Source of the DNA: Porodaedalea pini
Taxonomy: Eukaryota > Basidiomycota > Agaricomycetes > Hymenochaetales > Hymenochaetaceae
Length of the DNA: 64,000 nucleotides
Assembly (NCBI GenBank): GCA_002794775.1
Contig: NBAY01000003.1
Coordinates: forward strand, 992,001 to 1,056,000
Direction: 5' to 3'
Shown: positions 33,574 through 43,722 of the stretch, in pieces
Layout: each line of letters opens with the position of its first letter
How positions within the stretch are numbered: the stretch's first letter is position 1
The notes under the pieces: model-generated
Database searches by the model: none
The model's input: only the letters and a program-made list of their open reading frames with translations
What the model was told of the DNA's origin: nothing
Program-made: the position numbers and the translations under genes

Positions 33574-34647
33574 ATGTTACCTGCGAAACCTCAAGTGAAA
33601 CGTACATATGGTTCTCAAAGCGCAAGGCCGCGTCTCGCTACGACAAGCTCCTCATCGGATACCTCTCTCTCTTCTTCACCATCTGGCCCGAGAGACAGCG
33701 AAGCCACACCGAAGCGAAAGCGACCTCTTCAGGACCTATTCCCCAATGGCTCCCCACCACAAAAGAAACCAGCAGTGAAAAAGATTTCCGTAGCACGGAG
33801 AACAAAGGTCTCGAAGAAGGCAGCAGGACTCACGCAGTTGCACTTCTGCATTGACCAGTCCATCCTGCGTACTTGCCCCCTCTGCGACTTGTCCTATACG
33901 CGTGGTGCACCCGATGATGAGAGTCTACACAAGACACACTGTACACGTGTGCAGAAGGGATTGGAGTGGGGAAGAGAAGAAGACAAAGAGGCAGGAAAGG
34001 AGGGAGGGGCCGCAGTAGTCGTTGAGGATGATGTTGTAGTTGGGTGCGGGGAGAGAGGGAGGATTGTTGCCGTTAAGCCATCCACAGTAGGAAAACTCGG
34101 CTCCAAGGTGAATACCTTTTCTTCTTCATGAGCATACCTACGTTGAGTGAGAGAGCTGATTGAGACATAGGTATCTGGGTATCTTAACACAGTTAATCTT
34201 GCCCTATCTGCACCGGACATCCCATCGTCATCACTGGAGTCCTGCAAAGCCTATTTGTTCCTTCTTCGCGCTCCCGGATGTTCGAGAGAGAAAATTGTCG
34301 GTTGCGTTGTCGCTCAGCAAATTTCCTTGGCAATGCAAATCGCAACGCAGGAGGAAGTATCTGCCTTGGAGAATGCGGCAGCATTACTCGTACATGTCGA
34401 GGGAAACCTTTACTGCAAGCCCGAACATCTTCCGACACCTATGGGTGTGCCCCGGTTATTCGTGTCGTCTGCGCATAGGAGGAAAGGAATCGCGCAAGCT
34501 CTGCTCAGAGCAGCAGCTAGAACGTTTATTCACGGCTACGAGCTTGAGCCTGCAAAAGGCGAGGTTGCATTTTCACAACCAACGAGCATGGGACGCGCAG
34601 TAATGGAGAAATGGGGTAGAGGAGGCGTGAGGGTGTATAAAGAATGA
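33574..34647 (+). CDS. ECO1: Cohesin N-acetyltransferase Eco1/Ctf7
   Basis: Acetylates the cohesin subunit Smc3 during S phase to establish sister chromatid cohesion. Two exons, 33574-34107 and 34171-34647, give 336 residues. The N-terminal third is disordered and basic, starting MLPAKPQVKRTYGSQSARPR. A PIP-like TQLHFCID precedes the zinc finger CPLCDLSYTRGAPDDESLHK-THC. The acetyltransferase domain ends with GVPRLFVSSAHRRKGIAQAL (acetyl-CoA-binding R-x-x-G-x-A loop) and FSQPTSMGRAVMEKWG, both diagnostic of Eco1. I chose Met 33574 because it opens the segment ending KRTYG; Met 33430 would add 48 residues with no recognisable content. The PIP-like motif is an inference. Confidence 0.92.
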
Positions 34648-34707
34648 ATGCACTTATTTATCCACATTTATCTCTATTCTATCATTTTGTACTTTTGTAT
34701 CAATATT

Positions 34708-34713
34708 AATAAA
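34708..34713 (+). terminator. AATAAA polyadenylation signal of ECO1
   Basis: An AATAAA hexamer lies 61 nt after the ECO1 stop codon, in an AT-rich stretch. Plausible polyadenylation signal. Confidence 0.4.
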
Positions 34714-34924
34714 TCTGTAGCAATGAGGCATACTCTACGAACGTAGACTTGTAGGAGTTTTACTCTGCTGGGACATGCCCGGCTAGGCAGTTGCGATGAC
34801 ATAATCGGCTTGAAATTTCAGTGTCTGCTCCGTCGAATGTTTCTGCAGCTCTTGCTCTCCATCGACCGCACTCAAATCTCGCCGCAAGTCCTGCTGGCAG
34901 GTACAGATATCTGAGACAAGACTT

Positions 34925-37900
34925 ATGCATGGCAGGCAGTCGTTCCAAGTTCGATCTCTTGTACGGACAAGATATTGCTCACGTTCAGCGTCAACAGCAG
35001 CAGCACTGAAGCCTGCGGTAGGCATCCAGATTCACCACCCTGCACATGGCGTATACTCATCATTAACGTAGCCGCAAGCTCTGGGAAAATGGGAGAGGCC
35101 TCAGTCTACGCTGTCCGAGCACCAGCCGTCGTATCAGTCTACTCCCAATGTTGGGAAGTGGGCAAAGCCCCCGCCTGCCCCTGCTTCGTTGCGCCAGACT
35201 GCAGATTCACGAGATGCAGGTCCCTCGTACCGACCGAACATCAACAGATGGGCTCGTCCAGAGCCTTCCGAAGCTCCTCGTAGGTCGATCCTTGGGGACT
35301 TGGACGTCTCGAGGCGATCTCCGCGTCCACCTAGACCATTCGAGGAACGCAATGGCTCTCGGACGCGGAATGGTGCCACGTCTCAACAGTCTCCGCAGTT
35401 TCCTATAGATCAGGCTCCTCGGAGAACTGCAAGAAACCAGAGTTCGTCGTTTGGGTTTGTCTTCGAGAGGCCAATTACTTACTTTACCATTTCTGATAAA
35501 GATCCAAGAGAGTCGACTTCATCCCATGAAGGCTCGTCGCACAGAGAACTGGCCCCTCATCTGGCCGTGAACAGCGGGGAAGCGGCGGATGCTCGGGACG
35601 AGCTCTCTCGGTTTCCTGCAGCCGAGGCGCGGAGAAGGGACTTGCAACGTGAACTTCAGGATTCTGAGCCTGAAAGGGCTTCAAAGTCTGTGCGGCGTCC
35701 ACAATTCGTGCGAACTGAATATATGGGGGAGTATGGACCTGGATCGAGGTATGATAGCAGAGATGAAAGGGACAAAAGTAGGCGAGGACAGCGCGACGCC
35801 TTTAAAAACAGAGGCTCCCTCATTGAGCGGCTTAGGGCGGGCGAAAACATTGAGATTCCGAAGCACTCTCGTATGCACGAGGATCGTATGGAGCTCGTCA
35901 AGAAAGCTAAGAAAAAGACAAGGGATATTAAATCTGTCAATATCGACGTCGCCATTCCGAGTATTATCTCCGTCGGAAACCTCTCCCGCCTACTGGACGT
36001 TCGATTAGGTACTTTTGCCAGCATTATTTCAGCGACATTCATGATTTATCTAACTCGCCGGCTTTAAGAAACGCTGCAAAACTGTATGCACCGAAACGGC
36101 ATGGAGGGACAGTCATCTTACGATCACAGTACGTTGGTTTTATTCATGATAATATTAAGTTTATTTATCCTCCTTTAGTGCTCTCTGCTGACGATGCATC
36201 GCTTCTTGCAATGGAATTCAATAGAAATCCTGTAGTAGATGATGAGTCGGCATTTGACATTTATGCATCGTAAGCTCGTTCTTTCTTTGATCTAACCTCG
36301 CGTCTCACTCGATCAATGAAAGGCCTCCTCACCCGGATCAAGCATCTCTTCCTCGTCGACCTCCAGTAGTCACCATTATGGGTCATGTTGACCACGGAAA
36401 GACTACTCTTCTTGATACACTCCGCTCTTCGTCAGTAGCGAAGGGCGAAGCTGGAGGCATCACCCAGCACATCGGAGCTTTCTCCGTCCCTGTACCTAGT
36501 GCAATGAACTCGCCCGATATTCCGCACTCGATCACCTTCCTCGACACGCCGGGCCATGCGGCCTTTTCGGCAATGCGTGCGCGTGGGGCACAAGTGACAG
36601 ATATCATCGTACTCGTTGTCGCTGCGGACGATGGTGTCATGCCACAAACTAGAGAGGTCATTGATTTGATAAAGAAGGACAAAGACAAAGTCGGTGTAGT
36701 AGTTGCCATCAATAAAGTCGACAAGTCGGGCGCGGACGTTGTGAGTCACACCATTTACTTCCAGTTTGAATAGCATTGACCATTTGCACCGGCTTTATAG
36801 GAAAAGGTACAGAATGCTTTATGGGCCGAAGGAGTGGAGTTGGAGGTTATGGGTGGGGATGTGCCTTCTGTAGAAGTATCTGGCTTGACGGGCCATGGAC
36901 TTGGCGAGCTCGTCGAGACCATCTCACTCCTTGCTGAACTCCAGGACATACGATCCGAAGCAGACGGCCCTGCTCATGGCTATGTTTTGGAATCAAAAGT
37001 TGTCAAAGGCTTCGGGTTTGTCCTACATCCCGATAAGCTATAAAATACCGAACTGACGCATATCCATATCAGAAACACGGCGACCGTCCTACTTCTTCGC
37101 GGGAAACTTACTCCTTCTTCACACATCATCAGCGGCACTACATATGCAAAAATACGACAATTAACAGACTCTTTTGGCACAACCGTCAGGGCAGCGGGAC
37201 CAGGCTCCGCGGTCATAGTTTCTGGGTGGAAGGAACTTCCATCAGCTGGAGATGAAGTTCTTCAAGGAAAGGAAAGTGATGTCAAACGTGCCGTAGATAA
37301 TCGCAGACGGAAAGCGAGCTTGGATGCGACTTTGAGCGATGCTGAGTCAATTAATGCATCGCGTCGCCAGGAGCGCGAGGAGCGAGAGAGAAAGGCCGGG
37401 GAAGCGTCTGGAGAGATGGAACGAGAGGTCACACGCGCTTCCGCTAAAGATTCAGGACCAAAGGAACTTCGCTTGATAATAAAAGGCGACGTTAGTGGAA
37501 GCATTGAGGCACTTGCTGCCGCAGTTGAGGGCATAGGGAACAAGGATGCCGTCACGAAAGTTGTCTCCACGGGCGTTGGCGAAGTCACTGAATCTGATGT
37601 CATGCTTGCAAAAGCAGCAGAAGGTAAGAGTCTTTGGATGTTTCTTTGTTTAGACCCCACATTGATTAATGCTAGGAATGGTTATTGCTTTCTCTGTCAA
37701 TGTCTCCCGCACGGCCGACCAAGCTGCTTCACAAAATGACGTTCCCGTTTATTCCTCGAACATTATTTATAGAGTCCTTGACGAAGTGAAGGAGCAAATC
37801 ATCAAGCTCCTGCCACCGATAATCGAGAAGCGGGTTTCTGGAGAAGCGAATGTGCTGCAGATCTTCGACATCAGCGGCAAAGCCAAGTCGATTATCAAAG

Positions 37901-38185
37901 TCGCTGGCTGTCGAGTGTCGAATGGCATTGTGGAAAAGGACAAGCGAGTTCGAGTGCTGAGGGATGGTGAAATCATTCACGATGGTACGAGTATTTTAGC
38001 GCGTTGTTCTTTTCGCTTATATTTCTCTTCCAGGTACTCTGTCCACTTTGCGCGTACTCAAGCGAGACGTTATGGAGGTGAAGAAAGGGCTAGAATGTGG
38101 AATCAACATCGCCAATTTCAGCGACCTACGTGCCGGAGATTTCTTGCAGTTCTACCAAGCAGTAGAGAAGCCGGGACAACTTTAG
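34925..38185 (+). CDS. IFM1: Mitochondrial translation initiation factor IF-2
   Basis: GTPase that places initiator tRNA on the mitochondrial small ribosomal subunit. The chosen start gives [20 protein letters not shown], an Arg/Ser-rich mitochondrial targeting peptide. A 54-nt intron (GTAGGC...CGTAG) then leads to a long disordered, Arg/Ser/Pro-rich N-domain (about 300 residues). The G domain carries [18 protein letters not shown] (G1), GITQHIGAF (switch I), [18 protein letters not shown] (G3) and [13 protein letters not shown] (G4). Domain II and the C-terminal domains contain [27 protein letters not shown] and [18 protein letters not shown]. The end is ...[11 protein letters not shown] at 38183-38185. 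About eight introns. The stop lies only 85 bp from the stop of the convergent CHORD gene. Confidence 0.92.
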
Positions 38186-38270
38186 ATAGGGTGTATTGAT
38201 ATCTAGACTACATCTTTTAGCTTACGCTGTATTGTTCTAATCCTCGTATAAATCTACTTTTTTGCACCCC

Positions 38271-39721
38271 TCACGCCTTATTGCTCTCAGCCAATACGGG
38301 AGGTGCTTTACTGCCGATTGTCCCAGTCCGCCCGCCAACACCAAAAGTTAGATTGAATCCACCCAAGTCTTGCTCAGTCTTTTCAAGCAGGCTCCAGCTC
38401 CGGTTGTCCTTCTTCCTTAAAATGAGTTCGATCTAATAGAATTCTTGTCAAAACGAATAGCGTCATAAGATAGATAAGATGTGCTTACTTTTGTTCCCAT
38501 GATGGTATACTTAGATTCGGCTGGGACAATTGGGCCAAAAAGAAAGAGAGAGCGAGTAAACCGCTTGGAATCCGGCAGGAAAAGATCAAGGTGTACCTGG
38601 ATTCAGTAATCAGTTGAGTCTGTTAAGTACGGGGAAAGCACTCATGAGACATACTTCATTTTCCTCGAGTTGTACGACACTACGCGTCTTATCTATCTGT
38701 TTAGCAAATATAGAAACGCAGACATTTGTCGGTGTTTGATAGTGATCTATTCGACAGGTTGTCTGAATTTCCATCTTGAGGTACGGCGATTAATGAAGCT
38801 CAACCGGAAGTTAGCAGAAGTGGCTTACTGCGTCGCCATTCTTTTTGGGCGCAAAGAGATGTTTTCCTTTTTACACCCTTCAATCTTCAAGAATTCGTCG
38901 AATTCGAGAACTCGCCGTTTGCAACAAAGATAGCCCTAATAAACACACAGGGGTGTCTCTACGTTAATATACCACGTGGCGCGTAATTCCATATCAGCCT
39001 CACCTTGCTTCCTTCATGGAAAATCGGCTGCGAAATTATACAAATGAGTGAGCAGGTACTAGATTGTAGAGAACATTTCCATACTGGAGCTGGATGATAC
39101 GTGCAAATTGCATCTTCGCCATCACCCAACCTGCTCTCCTCCTCACTGATAAATTCGGCACCGCATCCTTTTCTCCTACAAAGTGTCCCAGGTGCTACTG
39201 GCACGCTGAGATCGTCTTCCTCCTCAACAGGAGGTGGTGCAGGTGTCCTTGTCTTGGTTGCCGCAGGAGGAAGAGTTGAAAGGAAGGACGCAGACATGCC
39301 GGTAGTGAACACCTCCTTGCCATCGGTGGACTTAGATGTTGGGAGATCCGCGGATGTCGAACTCTTCTGTGGCTCTGAGGGTCTGCTGGACTCCGTTGTA
39401 TGCACGCCGGTTTGACATCCCTGTACTTAACCGCTTAGCGGAGCGAGTGAATAGATGAATCAAGAAACATGCCTCAATTTTCATGAATTCATCAAAGTCA
39501 AGCTCCGGTTTGTTCACATCTGCGCAACACGACCAGGACTTGAGTCCTTCATGGAAGACCTAGAAAGTGCGACACAAGGTATCGTCAGCGTGATGTGTCC
39601 GAGGCGCAAACATTCAAAGAACAATGCTTACCGGTCCGCCGGGATGGTACCTGCAAGCACCGTCGACATTCTCCTCCCATGTGAACTCCTTCTTGCAGCC
39701 GCTTCGAGTGCAAGTCGGCAT
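38271..39721 (-). CDS. CHORD- and CS-domain co-chaperone (CHORDC1/RAR1-like), apparent frameshift
   Basis: Hsp90-associated protein. CHORD1 starts at the first Met: MPTCTRSGCKKEFTWEENVD, then [20 protein letters not shown]. A Pro/Ser linker follows, then CHORD2 (GTLCRRKGCGAEFISEEESR, CTYHPAP, PIFHEGSK, GYLCCKRRVLEFDEFLKIEG). A CS (p23-like) domain follows: CRIDHYQTPTNVCVSIFAKQ, VHLDLFLPDSKRF and SKYTIMGTKIELILRKKD. It ends LAESNKA at 38271. Within CHORD2, at an A5 run (plus-strand T run 38868-38872), the frame shifts. The frame carrying EGCKK runs to a stop 13 codons later, while the expected continuation KGKHLFAPKKNGDA and the whole CS domain are one base off. I found no splice choice that repairs it. 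It could be a one-base sequence error or a genuine mutation. Confidence 0.85.
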
Positions 39722-40018
39722 GATTTGATTATTGGGTATTTTCAAGCTTGAGACTAAAGTATTTGACGCCGCGGCGACCAAGTCGTAGAAAGATCTAGAG
39801 ATGCTTAGATGATTACGTGGTGTGCCGCGCTCACCAACCAAGATCATCAATATTAGAATTAATGTCGCAAGTGTATAAATTAAATCAGGACGCATTAAAT
39901 GTTAGAATAAGGTCTATGAAATAGTGTACATATAAGCGAAACCCGTAAGACATATGATCTCGGAACATCAACTCATATTCCGCGTCTTCCTCACATGCTA
40001 AAGAATTTGAGGAGAAAA

Positions 40019-41459
40019 CTAAGGGGCAAGGCCTGGTCCAAAGGCTTCCCATATTAAAAACCCTGCGCCCCATGGGCCCATTCTGCCTAGGATGCGCAGC
40101 ACAGAGTACATGCGCCGCCGAAAAACAGAAACCAATTGCCCTGGCGATGCTGACGAATCGTGTGCAGGCATAGAACGAAAGAATGAGAATAGCCCATCCT
40201 CTTGAACCTTTTTCGATAATGCACTAACTCCTGCAGTTACAGTGCGGTGCGCTGGGTCAGCTACGCGTTGCGCATGAACGACCCGACGCGCTTCGTCGAA
40301 AGGCCTAGCGGTCATTTCGTACGCTAGACCTGCTAAAATCCCGCCTCCAACCAAGGCTGTCCCGTGCACGATGCGAGGTACGTGAGATTTTGCCGAGTCT
40401 TTGCCTTCCAACGTGCTCATTACATGCGCAGACTTTGACCTCAAAGCGATTGATGTTCGTCTTGTGAGCTCAAACATTGAGAAAAAGATGGCGAATCCTT
40501 TCGAGGCACGGTAAGGAGCTGAGAAAGGAAAAGACGGAGGTGCTCACCACATGTATCTTTAGCGAATCCCCATGTGAATCCGTTCCAGCCTGCGGAGAAA
40601 ATGGGATTTAAATACCAGAGCTGATAGGATATCAGAGCAGCGGGATTCATTGTTTACTTGCCTCGTCCTGCCATGTCTCCGACTTCTCGCATCCATAAAC
40701 GGACCTGACGTGCTTCTCGCAAAGTTTGTGCCTTTGGTTGATTTGTGCCGGTCTGCGAGCCACGGAAAACATCTTTCCAAGCACTGAAATTGCATATCAT
40801 CAGCAAAACATCGACGTTCAACACGTCAGTTTCGCTCGGAACAGTTCTGCTCACTCCGACCAGCCGGTGTGAGAACCACCGCCTTCAAGGACAAGCCTTA
40901 CGTTCTCTGCAGGAGCAGCGACTATTGCTTGGGCACCACCTGCAATGGCCCCTGAAATGAGAGATACGGCGAGTGGGTGTGGCAAACGGCCCTCTAGGAA
41001 AGTAGAAGCTTCCGAATATGACGACCACAGGACTGTCCCAAGTACGGCATTAATTGCCAGAGGCGGGATAAAATGACGAGGAAGCACAAATAACTAGTAT
41101 CATTGGCAAAGCATTCATTAATAGACCAACATGGAAGAGGGCAACAAGCACAAGCCAGAATACTGACGCCGTGCCTTTTCACCAGATAGCTCAAGAACTG
41201 CGGTGAAAGCGAAACCCCTTTCTGCGAAGCAAGTCCTTGGAGAAACATCCAGCCGGAGACTCGAAGAAGGAGAAAAACATAAGCCAATTTGTTTCGACGA
41301 GGCAGGTGTCAAAAGCTACATACCTTTACTAGGTCTGAAAAGTCTGACCGGACGAGAAAAGTACAGAGCCGCACTTCTAGTTAGGGTACGGGCCAATGCT
41401 GCGTATAAAGAGTTGCCATGCTCTGCTTGACCATCTGTTGTAGCTCCTTCGGAGGGCAT
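40019..41459 (-). CDS. Mitochondrial carrier family protein (divergent)
   Basis: Probable solute carrier of the mitochondrial inner membrane. It starts MPSEGATTDGQAEHGNSLYA at 41459 and reads through about five introns to a TAG at 40019-40021. Two of the three expected carrier signatures (P-x-[DE]-x-x-[KR]) are visible: PAENVR after a Gly/Ala-rich helix (SLISGAIAGGAQAIVAA), and PFDEAR after LVGGGILAGLAYEMTA. The first repeat (SGWMFLQGLASQKG, LSYLVKRHG) lacks a clear signature. The Trp-rich C-terminus ILGRMGPWGAGFLIWEAFGP is unlike canonical transporters. No substrate contact residues could be assigned. CHORD lies 297 bp downstream on the same strand. Confidence 0.72.
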
Positions 41460-41599
41460 ACGACTCTGTCTCGCGTGCCAGTGAGACGGAGCAGTCAAAA
41501 ATGTGCAGATCCTGACACTGTGACAGTGACAGTGTTCGTCTATCACGTGACCATCGGATTGCTAGTCTGCGACACTGCGAGTCTTCTTTCATATTGAAC
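41460..41599. promoter_or_regulatory. 140-bp bidirectional promoter
   Basis: Only 140 bp separate the start codons of the minus-strand mitochondrial carrier gene (41459) and the plus-strand ALKBH7-like gene (41600). Both promoters must be contained in or overlap this interval. It includes two short CTGTGACAGTGACAG-like direct repeats around 41517-41531 of unknown meaning. Confidence 0.5.
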
Positions 41600-42520
41600 A
41601 TGACACTTGGCGCGCAACTATGCCGTGCAGCAATTCGAAGAGCAAGATCTTCAGCAGCAACGGTAGACGTCACGCGCTTTTTCAAGGGCCCCCACATGCC
41701 AAATAGCTCGTCGTTCTTGTTCTATCCACATTTCTTTGACGAGAAGGAGCAGAAAGTTCTATTGACGAGCTGTTTGAAAAAGCTAGACTCTGCAGAATCT
41801 CGACGAGCCAGGAAACGTCGCGCACTTATACTGCCTCCATCTTTACCTTCTCCGGCAGAATCTTCGTCCGGTGTCTCTGAGCTTTTCAGACCTGACAATA
41901 TGTACGAGTTTCAAGAAGTAAGTTCTCTCAAATTTCCGATAAATGTGTGGTCCTTATACACGCTAGGGTCATTTCGACGGCGTCATTAGCAATTTCCGAG
42001 AGATGCACGTCACTTCGTGGCCTGCTGAGGACTATGCTTCGTTAAGCCCGCTGCTGGATCGCTTGCGAAGGCTCATCCCAGACGTGCAAACACAAGCTCA
42101 TATTCTGCACCTCAGCACTGAAGGTCAGATTTTCCCGCACGTAGACAACCTCGATGCAAGTGGATCCTGGATTCTTGGGGTTAGTTTGGGCTCTCCAAGG
42201 GTTCTAAGATTAGAGAAGAGTGGCGATAGGAACAAGTCTTTCGACGTGTTATTGCCATCCGGGAGCATCTATCTTCAGAGGTCGTCCTATTGTTGTTTTT
42301 CTATGTGTTGATGACTTACAGGCTCTATAGAGATTCATTACGTTTCGATTACAAGCACTCCATCCTTAAGAACGAACAGTTTGGTGGAGAGATACCTACA
42401 GGGGGTCAACGCGTTAGTATAATGATAAGGGTGGGTGTGCTTTATCTTGCAAGTCTTTGGTTCTGCAAGTTCTCACTAAGTATTGCATGGCAGGATATAA
42501 AGCTTGAAAATCGATGTTGA
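41600..42520 (+). CDS. AlkB-homologue 7-like Fe(II)/2-oxoglutarate dioxygenase
   Basis: Resembles ALKBH7, the mitochondrial AlkB-family protein of the mammalian system. It starts MTLGAQLCRAAIRRARSSAA, Arg/Ala/Ser-rich and compatible with a mitochondrial presequence. Next come SSSFLFYPHFFDEKEQKVLL, EDYASLSPLLDRLRRLIPDV and QAHILHLSTEGQIFPHVDN. The H-x-D iron ligands sit in FPHVDN, the distal His in RFDYKHSILK, and the 2-oxoglutarate-binding Arg in GGQRVSIMIRD. LDASGSWILGVSLGSPRVLR is the family beta-strand block. Four exons; the TGA is at 42518-42520. The catalytic triad is intact. The biological substrate is unknown. Confidence 0.88.
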
Positions 42521-43285
42521 TGAGATGTCAGAATGTCAGGAACCTTGTTCGTAAGATGATCTTTAACTTCCTGCTCCTATGCGGTCCTGTCTCTCAGACG
42601 CTCTTCCAAGCTGCCCAAGGCTCGTCTACGTCAAATGAGATTGCAGTTCTAGGCCTTGTGATCTCGACGCATTCTGCTCTTCCCAGTTCTTCATTTACTG
42701 TTCAAGACTCCGTAGCTTACGTGATAAGTTCTGCCAGGCAATACTTAAGGTATAGCCTGCAACATTATGATCCACTATGATCGCCCGAAGATCGCTTCTC
42801 AGAGTCCTAGTACTGAAACCTTCTTGTGCTTTGTCCTTCATTCTGGGGAGGACAACTGTTTATGCAAATTCTCGATGCAGAGCTCACATCCCAGTTGCAA
42901 ATGGAAAACAATTATACAGTGAGCTTCACTTGTGCATTCGACGGACGCTGGCTCTGCTTTTGAATCGTATTTTGTCTGACTGCTACGTGACAAGCCGAAT
43001 CGCTCGTTCATTCTTACGCTTTAGACAAGCGGACTATGTAAGTGAATTTGGATCTGTGTGCCAGTCCTGAGCTGAGCTTCTCGGCCCTTATTGAATCATA
43101 CATGTAGAAGTGATCGGTCAGCTCGATCTGAGTACTCAAGGAGTGGAATGCGGCCGAATGAGAAGTCATTGAGAAGAAGCACTTCGAGCCTAAAAGTCGA
43201 TCGAACCCCAATCAATTTCAAAACCCCCAATACACGACGTCTCAAGCCAACTGTCCCACTACTACCTCTCTTCTGAACACTCAAC
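42521..43285. other. Convergent intergenic region with unassigned frames
   Basis: 765 bp between the ALKBH7-like stop and the stop of the small minus-strand gene. Plus-strand frames 42514-42780 (NEIAVLGLVISTHSALPSSS) and 42777-43070 look mildly protein-like but have no recognisable domain and no convincing splicing. I treat them as chance or 3' untranslated sequence. Confidence 0.4.
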
Positions 43286-43722
43286 CTACTTCTCAAACCT
43301 CGTTATGTTTGAAACGTAGACCGCCTTGGACTCGATGTCAAGCAGCTGCTCCTTCAGGCGCGGCTCAAAGTCGCGACGCTGAAAGGAGAACGTCAATTTA
43401 TTTCCCCCGAATTGTGTTAATTTACGTACGGAAGATTTATCTCGTTCCCGCCGTCGTCAGGCTTGACAACAGCAATCACAGTTCCCTGAAGATTGTGCGT
43501 AAAGATCGTCTGATCTAGAAACAATGGGCAAGACTCACATCCGCGAGGAGGGAGGTCGACTGTACCACTCCGTACTTCACAGCGCCAGTCGCTTCATGAA
43601 AGTAGACTCGTGTTCCTTCCTGGCAGCAAAGAGGGAACGATAACGGGCATAAATGTCAGTCAGCAGGTTTGAGACGAGCAGCAGCGACGAGGGCGTACAG
43701 GAAAGTTATTCATCGCCGACAT
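43286..43722 (-). CDS. Small unrecognised protein, about 86 residues
   Basis: Four short exons join in frame. MSAMNNFP starts at 43722, then EGTRVYFHEATGAVKYGVVQ to LLAD. GTVIAVVKPDDGGNEINLPY follows, and RRDFEPRLKEQLLDIESKAV leads to TRFEK with the TAG at 43286-43288. All introns are GT-AG, and the phases agree only with the donor GTAAAT after NLPY. The first half reads as short alternating beta-strands (VYFHEA, VKYGVVQ, TVIAVVKP), the second as a helix. It is not Ser/Arg-rich like chance frames nearby, which supports a real gene. Function unknown. Confidence 0.6.

Noticed and set aside
35012..35070. A possible 21-nt intron in the IF-2 gene (GTATAC...CGTAG)
   Set aside because: An alternative donor 33 nt upstream (GTAGGC) gives a normal 54-nt intron in phase with a CATTAAC branch site, so no ultra-short intron is needed.
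42514..43070. Two consecutive plus-strand frames after the ALKBH7-like gene
   Set aside because: Mildly protein-like but with no domain, no splice support and convergent 3' context.
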